Source of the DNA: Zygnema cylindricum
Taxonomy: Eukaryota; Streptophyta; Zygnematophyceae; Zygnematales; Zygnemataceae
NCBI GenBank assembly: GCA_037447655.1
Contig: JBBHKE010001377.1
Coordinates: forward strand, 544,312 to 608,311
DNA: 64,000 nucleotides
Direction of reading: 5' to 3'
Shown here one piece after another: positions 55,908 through 64,000 of the stretch. Both the position numbers and the translations under genes were made by a program. Each line of letters starts with the position of its first letter. Positions within the stretch are counted from its first letter, which is position 1. The notes beneath the pieces were generated by a model. That model was not told the origin of the DNA. It saw only the letters and a list, made by a program, of their open reading frames with translations, and ran no database searches.

Positions 55908-56124
55908 CACCGTCGATCGTATTTAGCGTGTATGTTATTTTCGCCACTGAAAACATCTTATCTCCGTACACAATTGTCCAATTTTCAATTTAAGACCGCC
56001 ATTCGTAAGCTGAGAATACAACCTTTCAATCGCAACCGTCAGATCCACAATCCGACATGTATGTACGGAGAAAATATGTTTTAAGAGACAAAAAAAACAT
56101 ACATGCTAAATAGGATCGACGGTG
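55908..56124. mobile_element. MITE family 1 copy, second of a close pair
   Basis: 217 bp with inverted ends CACCGTCGATCGTATTTAG and (reverse complement) CACCGTCGATCCTATTTAG, flanked by TA. The subterminal sequences are also inverted repeats for about 60 bp. Confidence 0.8.
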
Positions 56125-59100
56125 TAGTGTTGTGTATCTGTGAGTTTCCTATCGGCGTGAAGTCCGATAACCACGATAAATTACGAAATATCATTATGGG
56201 TAACTCTAGCAGATAAACGTTAACATATCGTCAACAATATTCGAAAGCCACAATAACCATTGAGATGTTTTTTTTCCATTTGAAGTATTTTGAGTTTACC
56301 GTATTTGCATGAAAACAAACAAAAAAACATAAGTTTTATTTGGTTCTGCTGCATACATTTCAAGTTTTGGTGTAAAATGTTAGACTTTTGTAGTTCTTAT
56401 AAGTTCATCCTATATGATTCACGCTAACCAAGTGGAATTAACGAGTTATTTGGTTGCTTTTTTGTGCATTTATTTGCATTTTTCTTGTTTATACTACATT
56501 GTAATATCTTAATTAATGTTTATAAATTGTTACTAAATTGCATGATTGGATCTTTTGAGTGTGTAGGAAATTTATTTTTAAAAATTAGTTGTTTGCTCAA
56601 CTTGTGTGGTGGACACGTGTCAAGCACCACGCGAATACTGTCTATGTGGGAATGGAATCACAACCACCGAAAGAGGAATCAGGATGCTAGCGAGAACCAA
56701 AAGTACGGACGAAATGCGCAAGACAGGCAATTGTTGGCGTGAAAAAGGTACGAATCAAATAGGTTCGCCAAGAAGCCCGAGCCGGTGTAAGCGTCTAAAG
56801 GAATTTTAAGACGAGAATTGCGAGACACGCATGCCTCGAGAGTCTGCATGATGGAGAAAATCCTCGCGGATTACAAATTCAAACAAATAGAGGACGTTGG
56901 GATCTCATGAGGAAATACGCAACGCGCCGATAACAAGAAGATCTTGGAATTGACGCGCTCCAAGGACTGATGATGGCGCCAAGAGAATTGGCCACGCCGG
57001 GACAAGGTGGCAAGTACAAGGGATTCCCAACCCGACGAGGAAATTACAAATGTTGCACGGGGACCAGGCGAGGATTGACACCTAACGAGAGGAGGAACCA
57101 ACGTTCAATGACGATAGGGAACTCAAGCACACAAAGGACTAACACATGGGATCACCTTACAACCTTCCCAATGTCATCCCTCTTCGTGCATCTATGAGGG
57201 GATGCCTTATAAATGTCGTCATGCGGCTTTAATATGTCCAGATCGGACATTATATCATAGACCTACGTTTAGACGTTGGAGTTTGATAGTACCACAAGAG
57301 GGGAATACATGGTAAAAAAATCAACTGCGGATCCACTTGCATGAGGTCTTACATAGGTAGCATTTGCACGTTGTGATAGTGTATGGTAAAGGGATAAAAG
57401 CCTCACCTTAGCCGCACAATTTGTCGTACATGTTTGACATAATAGGTGATAAGGTTGCATAGGTCACATTTGTGAAGTCATGGGATGTGTTTTGGTCGTT
57501 CTACTTAAGGCTTTTCATTTTATTTATTTTTTAGTTTTTTCTCTAACGAAGAAGCTTTAATTCCACATCTTTATCATTTTCTCTTCTTTCACCTATGTAT
57601 GTAATGGTTATCGCAATTTGTAGTCAATATGAATGAATTGTTGTCCTTTGTTGTTAAATGAATGTTTAGAACAATTCCCCGAAGTGGGCTAACCGGCCAT
57701 CGCGGTGGTTACTTAAAACACTGCTCAAGTTTGAACGTCTTTCACAAATCTATAAAACGTACATTATAGGGTAAAAAGAAACGGAGGGAACCTAAAGAAA
57801 AGAAGTTGTTCAAGGTCGTCAAGTATAGAATGTTGGCGATGGTACTCCTTTAGGAGATATGATAGCCTTTAAAGCTAGCCTTATTGACGGAGGAATACTT
57901 GTTATTCTTATATCAACCTTATAAATATCAAAGAAAGGGGTTCAACTTATAAGAAACTAACTCACCCTGCTTTATTCGAGATAGTGAGGGTTTTTCCATA
58001 ATATTTAGATCGGTGTTTAGTGGGATTTTAACATTATTTGGTTGATAGAGGGAAACATGTATAATATCTCTCTTGATTTTTTTGAGTATAAAGGAGATGG
58101 CTTGAGCGGGACCTAGAACCTTTTTATAAGAGGGTTAGAAGAGAGTGGGGTTTTTCTTCGGTTAGTGGTTTCATGGGTTAAATTTGAATATGGATTGAAT
58201 GGTAAAGAACTTGTGAAAGGGAATCACTCTCCTCCTCCCTCATCATGGACTGGAGCGTCAATGCCTCTTCAAATATTGAGTCCACCTCTTAAAGAAGGAG
58301 CACGCGGTTTTCCTTTTTTAATCTTCGACACGTGTTAGTAGAGGCTCTTTCTCACCCACACCTCACTAAAATGGAGTCGCAACAAAGACTTTTGAATCTC
58401 CTCTACCATTGGCAAGAATGCACGCGAAGGCCCCATAACTCGTGACACCCTCCGCATTCAAGTTGTAGCTATCTCTCGTGTCCGGAAACCCTCACAGCGG
58501 TCTCCTCGGCGTACCGAGAAGGCCTGACACTAACGCAAAATTCCCGTGGAATCCCATATTCTCACCCGTACGCTTCCGCTATGACTTAGGAGGTGTTCCC
58601 ATGTAACCGTAATTTGAAGTGGTACTTTGAAGTAGCACTTTGTATTCTTATGAAGATTCTCCGTACCACTTTGCAAAGCGTTCGAATATGAAAATGAAAT
58701 CGTTACTTTGAAATGTGACAGTTCCCTTAGGGGGTGTACCCAGAAGAAGTATTTTAGACTTTAGTGAAGATTTTATGTACTACTTTGAAGAGCGTCCCAA
58801 TGTGCGAAAATGAAATCGGAACTTTGGAATGCGATGGTTGTAGACGTGGGTACAACTTGTGACAATTGAAGACGACTACGAAAATTACGTCGATTGGTGA
58901 CGTCTACAAAAACAATGACGATTGAAGACGACTAGTTTTTTGTGGTATTGTAGATGTTTAGGGTTTTGTGACATTGTGAGGTCATGCTCACTTGTGATGA
59001 CGTTGACGTCACTGATTGAAGAACTTTCCGCCATGGTTTCTTGATTTCGTTTTTTCAATATTTCTCCCTCGACTTGCCATGAAAATATACGCAAAGGTAG

Positions 59101-61025
59101 TCAAAAGAATTATTTTTCAAAGCTCTTTCATTTCATATCAGTATTGTCGTGTCCCATTCTAAAAAGTGCGAGGTAAAAGCGAGTGTGAGAGGAGAGGGGA
59201 GAGGCGATGACGACGTAAAATTTTGGAAAGGATCCATGAATGAAAGTGGAGGTCCGAGACCCCTGTATGTTTTTTTTTGAGTAATTGCGTGTCACGGGCA
59301 AGGATAAAAATAGCGAGTACTCTCCCTTGTCCTAAAATTTTCCCACTCGTGTGGTTGGTGCATTGATCGTCTGTCCTTCATTGTTCCGCTGATACTTCAA
59401 CTAAAATCACCTCGCGAGGTTGTTTTCGATAAAGTTGTTTGATGAGCTAGATTCTCTTGCCCGAGTTCGAAAAGAGGAAAACGCCAAAATGAGTTTACAA
59501 GACGTCAAACATGAGTACTTTCAAAGTATCGTATTGACATTTACTGTACTGTTGTAATTTTTGTTTTTTTCGTTCGGCTGAAGTTTTTCTTGCTGGGGAC
59601 TGAATTTTGGGTGAAAACGACAAAAAGAAGTCAATACTTTAATACATGGGGACACCCCTTTAGACTTTTCATTCCCGCCGGATATGATTCGCAAGTGCCT
59701 ACTCAAAAGCCTAGAGGATTCCCTCATAATCGTGGAAATGAAGAGTCCCGAGAATGCATTAACTTGTCCAGCCGTGTGAATTGCTGTTTTTTTAATGGCG
59801 GTCGACGTTTGCAAGCACTGAACTTTTTAACTGGTTGTGACAATATTTCGCATGTCAAAGTTGTTGACGGATTCATCATCAAATTTAAATTCAACAGTAA
59901 GTAAATTGTACTAATTTCAGTAATTTGTAATTAAAATGTACAATTTTTGACAACCTAACGCAAGTGAAATTGTCACTGCGATTAGCAATTCCCTAAGAAT
60001 AACAATAAAAAAAACGATAGCATTAACGACAACAATAACAATAGTTGGGACATATATACACCTTATTACAAATAACTTTGGTTCTCAAGAGACAATTTAC
60101 ACATCAACCTGTCACAGCCAAATCACAACCATCACAACCATCTACTATGCCACGTCATCACACCCAGGGAGTTTATCAACATGGTTTAACATGCAACCAC
60201 AGATGGAAGCCAACAGACTGTCTGATATGGAAAAATAATATATCCATTTCAATTTTTGTATCAGTCCTTTCCAACATCCGGACCCTTTGGCTGTACAAAT
60301 ACATCCCTTTCTACAAATCCACACCAATTTGCCTCCACCAAATTACTATCTTTTGTTAAGTAAACATACACCATCCCCACACTCTCAAACTGTGCCTGAC
60401 CACACACCTATAATGCCACTTCTCTCCTCTCCTCTCCTTTCCTCTCCTCTCCTCCCCTCTCCTTTCCTCTCTTCTCCTACCATCCCTCCTCTCCTCTCCT
60501 CTCCCCTCTTCTCCCCCTTCTTCTCCTCTCCTCCTGTATCTTAATAGTCAAATTAGATAAATCAGTAAAACCTATTTACTACAATCTCTTTACTACAAAT
60601 GTTCCTCTCCACTGTCCTACATACATGGAAAATTAAATCTATAGTAAAAACCCCATCTACATCTACCATAAAATCCAAAAGTTCAATTGTTTCAGTCGTA
60701 CAGATAATACATCTAGAGTCTTTTTTTAAGGTTTTCCGAAGTTTTTTTGAGGTTTTTCTTTGTCCAGAGAACTTTCAGGGTTCGATGACACTTCATCTTT
60801 CTTCTTTCTACCAGAGAAGCATAAAGACCCATGTCTCTATGCTTCGGAGAAATCAGTATCAGTATCAGTTTCAGTTTCAGTATCAGTTGCCCAGCTAGCT
60901 ATTAGTCACAGTGATGATGATAGCTAAAAGGGAAGAAAAGGGGAAACGTGATATCACCATGACATCATATGATGTATCCGAGATGGAAAAGAAACAAAAA
61001 AAATGCCTCGAAGAACAATAATTTG

Positions 61026-63604
61026 CTACTGCAGTCGGCAATACTGGGGCTCTGTTTTCAGGATTTCAATCTCTCGATTTAGACGCTGCAATTCACAAAA
61101 ACCTCAGACCGGTCAAAAGACTACAAAACAATTTCACCTCTTATGTATCTGCTTCATCACAAATTTACAATACTACGGTACACTGCCAATTGAAATCAGA
61201 GATAAACCACTCTAATTTTGGCAAGTGTGTTTTATAGACTCTAAATCACAAATTAGCGTTTATTAGTTACATGGTCCGTAATGGGCCAAGTGGAAGAATA
61301 TAATTTCCTGTAGTTAATTATAATTCAAAGTTATCGCTAATAATTCATTAACTCTAATAGCAAGGGTGGTGTACTGGATCTTAAATAAGAGACCAAACCA
61401 AATACAGAAGGAAAGCAAAAAAAGGTAAAGAAAGGGCAGCAAAGTCTGGAGTGTTATCAACGACAATGCAGTTTTTGCCTTATCCCAAGTTTTCTTACCT
61501 CCACTGTATCCACGGAACGCAACAATTTCAACTTCTCCTCTGACCTCATAGGTAACAAATTCGCCAACTGCTCACATCATCCAGCCACCCCTCAATCCTG
61601 TCAAACTAACAACAAAAATTTGCTAATCTAAACGAATAACAAAAACTTGCGGATAAAAACAAAAAACGTACTATTCTGACGTAACAACAAGAACTTGTTA
61701 ATCTCAAAAAAAACAAAAACTTACCAATGTAAACAGACAACAAAAACGTCGGACGAAGAATCACCCATACAATCTAAACGAACAAAGAGACTTTCAAACC
61801 GCTAACCATCTAGGCGATTCAAGCAAATCTAAACAATGCTACAAATGCAGTATTCCCACTGAATTTCAATAGAAAAACATGGAGAACTCTTGTGTACTTA
61901 TTTTTGTTTCGGCGACAAGAAATCTTTGACTTCAAATGACACCTTCAGAAGCATGCAGTTGACATCGGGACATGATGTCATACTCCATACATGTCGAATT
62001 GCACAAATTAGCATTTCTAGTATGTAAAGAGAGTTTTTATTTATTTTCGAGGTCGCTTTTGCATTCATGGTAAAACAACCATCACTACACTCCATAACTG
62101 TCAAACCGAATCATTCCAACTGCAAACAGCAGACTTTAATGTTTTTGTATGATACGGAATATACAGTCATTGACATTTTTCTTGATGAAGTTAAGTGTGA
62201 ATCACGGAAAAACCTTGCTCACATAAACAAACAACAAAAAATGTGCTAATCCAAACAAACGACAACTTCTTGATAATCTAAATAAACAGCAAAACTCTTG
62301 GGTTACTAACCACCCACAAAATTTAAACAAACGAAACCTTGTCAATCTAAACAAACAACAAAAATTTCCAAACCAGTAACCATCCATGCAGTCCAACAGT
62401 TTCTAACTCACCCAGAAGCTCAACCTCTCTGGCTGTGTGCATGCCGGCATGTCCCCCGCCTGTCTCAACATATCGGCCAGACGTCCCTGTCGCCCTGCAA
62501 AACTCATCCCCTTTCATCCGTCAGACACTTAGATTTTTTCATACTTTTACTCACCAGAATACTTCAACACTTAACACCGCCCATCACTATTACAGTTAAT
62601 GGACCGTTAGCATTAACACTTTATTATAATTAGCTACACTAAATTATGTTTGCAATGTGGCTTACTGAGGGCAACTTACTTACATAGTGATATTACCACT
62701 AATTTTTGATCTCGGGTCAAAAAAACACTGGCTGGGATTAGAGTTGTTAACACTAATAGCGGTGCACGGTGTAGTTTTACACACTGTAACTGGGCAGAAT
62801 ACTTAAGCACAGCTGCCTCACAGGTGAAGAAAAGAGAAGCCATAACAGCTTTCTCCACACACACCAGAAACACAAACCGTTCATTAAACATAATGTACCC
62901 CTTCCCCTCTCTCAACTGAGTGTAAAAATCCCTTCAACACCCTCAAGAAAACCTAAAAAACTGAGTGTTTGCCTATTCCCCAAGACCTACCACTTCGTGA
63001 GTTCTCCTGTGCCTGAGCCATTCGAGTTCGTGCCAGGTCACTGGCTAGGGTTGCAAGTGCTTGGACCTGCTAAAACGCCAAAATCACTCTCGTTACATCA
63101 GGTTTTTTGTCTCTTCTCTTGTTCTCCTTTCCTTGAGCCATAGAACAAACATACGTTTGAACTGTACACAGTGAGTACAAACTATTGACTAGTACATACA
63201 GTGCGTACTTTAAACTGACGAGAAAAACAAAAAAACCAACGCCACCGTGGCACTACCATATGTCACAAAGTTAACAATTTTGTGGCCTCTCCATGTGATG
63301 TCCGTTTTGGAAGAGGTATTGGGAAGGGACACAGGAAAAAAATAGGCAGTAGACTGATGAGATATGATGGACAGAAACAAATAGAAAGTCATATCATGCC
63401 AAAATTGGTATTTTGACTACAGCACCTTACATTACTTTGTACTATACATGCTTCACACAATACGGAAAAAAAAGTACAAGGGTACGCACACTTTGTCCTA
63501 TGCTTTGAGCTGTGAAGCCAAGGCTGACCCTCACCTGTGCTGCATCCGTTGAGCCCGCCTCCGCCGGATTATCCTCAAGCCACTCCACTTGTCCAACACG
63601 GTAT
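61026..63604 (-). CDS. LON substrate-binding domain protein, C-terminal exons
   Basis: Five exons fit in phase: 63604-63535, 63066-62991, 62494-62412, 61567-61499, 61085-61026 (stop 61026-61028), giving the last 118 residues. The 5' exons lie beyond 63604, probably outside the window. Recognisable LON-domain landmarks are YRVGQVEWLED (the strand before the helical half), LATLASDLARTR, PERLSFWLANLLPM, then EEKLKLLRSVDTVERL. For the 61567 exon an acceptor 3 nt upstream would add a Gln; the chosen site gives the family-like SFWLANLL. No AAA+ or protease domain follows, so it is a stand-alone LON-domain (PUA-like) protein, as known in plants, or the end of a RING-LON protein. Substrate and location are unknown. 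Confidence 0.75.
61181..61371. mobile_element. MITE family 1 copy in the last intron of the LON-domain gene
   Basis: 191 bp with ends CACTGCCAATTG and (reverse complement) CACCACCCTTGCTATTAG, flanked by TA (61179-61180, 61372-61373). Confidence 0.65.
62575..62771. mobile_element. MITE family 1 copy in an intron of the LON-domain gene
   Basis: 197 bp with ends CACCGCCCATCACTATT and (reverse complement) CACCGTGCACCGCTATTAG. TA follows on the right; the left flank reads TAA. Confidence 0.65.
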
Positions 63605-64000
63605 CTGAAATCCATAGACTAATAGCATGTTGTAAGATTCAGTTCAGTTTGTTCAGATCAGTTCTGTAGTTCAGTTCAGTTCAGATCTGAAATGTAAGAC
63701 AAGATTCAGGCAGATCTGCATTTTACGGTTTCAGTTTTGTATCAGAAAATTCAAATTCATAGCTTGTGCACACCGAAGCCTTTTTGACTAATATGACAGA
63801 CGGAAGTTTGAGGAGTGCACGAATTTCCATGCACCGGCAATTTTTTCCCAGAAATTTCGTCAGAACTACTATTGCAAGAAACACCTCTAAGTATAATTTG
63901 TGAATATTTCCGAAACAGGACAACAGTAACCCAAAAAGTTGATGTCTGCGTAAAAGGGCACACAACTCTTTGACGCGACTTTTTTTTTTTTTTTTTTTTT
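63605..64000. other. Intron or upstream sequence of the LON-domain gene
   Basis: No further exon was recognised. It contains CAGTTCAGTT repeats (63640-63690) and ends in a poly-T run of about 20 nt at the window edge. Confidence 0.4.

Larger units (their letters stand above)
55067..61025. other. Intergenic region upstream of the nucleotidyltransferase gene
   Basis: No gene was recognised. It holds two adjacent family-1 MITEs amid GTACTGTACTGTAC stretches (55190-56130), one family-2 MITE end near 55665, and an AGTGTTGTGTATC end of the 41489-type family at 56127. A GC-richer stretch (56600-57250) lacks recognisable domains. There is an imperfect duplication at about 58600-58850 and a TCCTC-rich tract at 60420-60540. 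The frame at 59590-59904 (+) is open for 104 codons but has no motif I know. Confidence 0.4.

Noticed and set aside
59590-59904. 104-codon open frame on the plus strand as a gene
   Set aside because: No domain, no splice or codon-use support and no neighbouring exons; left as unexplained spacer.

Overview
The window is nuclear DNA of a photosynthetic streptophyte (land plant or close algal relative). The evidence is a 13-exon gene for HCF173, a chloroplast psbA translation factor, two more intron-rich plant-type genes, and dense Ty1/copia and Ty3/gypsy retrotransposons. Spliceosomal introns, AT-rich spacers, MITEs and microsatellites exclude a bacterial or organelle origin. The species cannot be fixed from this sequence; a non-seed plant or charophyte alga is possible but is only a guess.

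Region 1 (1-28 kb) is a nested retrotransposon block. Element A (about 139-7330) is a copia-type element whose only protein is an intact 578-codon Gag with a long charged tail. Its 5' LTR is broken by one solo LTR (447-1499) and its 3' LTR by another (5072-6387), each with a 5-bp target duplication. Next comes a decayed antisense gypsy element (about 7.4-12.2 kb), then truncated copia element D (14281-16400), copia element B (17311-25235, itself interrupted twice) and deletion derivative C (24437-about 27990), which shares an LTR with B. Because one solo LTR is delimited exactly by its duplication, the 3' end of the LTR can be fixed. The gag start codon lies inside the LTR, 20-60 nt from its end. 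The primer-binding site lies inside the gag reading frame and matches the anticodon arm of initiator tRNA-Met, which means half-tRNA priming.

Region 2 (28-32.5 kb) is gene-free, with MITE-like pieces and a 622-bp element with hAT-like termini.

Region 3 (32.5-64 kb) holds three genes. HCF173 (+, 32563-42308) is convergent with a 15-exon gene of the organellar-type poly(A) polymerase/tRNA nucleotidyltransferase family (-, 44297-55066). The 3' part of a LON substrate-binding-domain gene (-, 61026 to beyond 63604) follows. I assembled all three by joining exons at GT-AG (one GC-AG) sites with phases that fit throughout. Their introns carry at least two families of TA-flanked MITEs, one Mutator-like MITE with a perfect 10-bp target duplication, and long one-sided pyrimidine or purine tracts. 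The three genes are not an operon; two of them point to organelle RNA or translation, but no joint function can be read from proximity.
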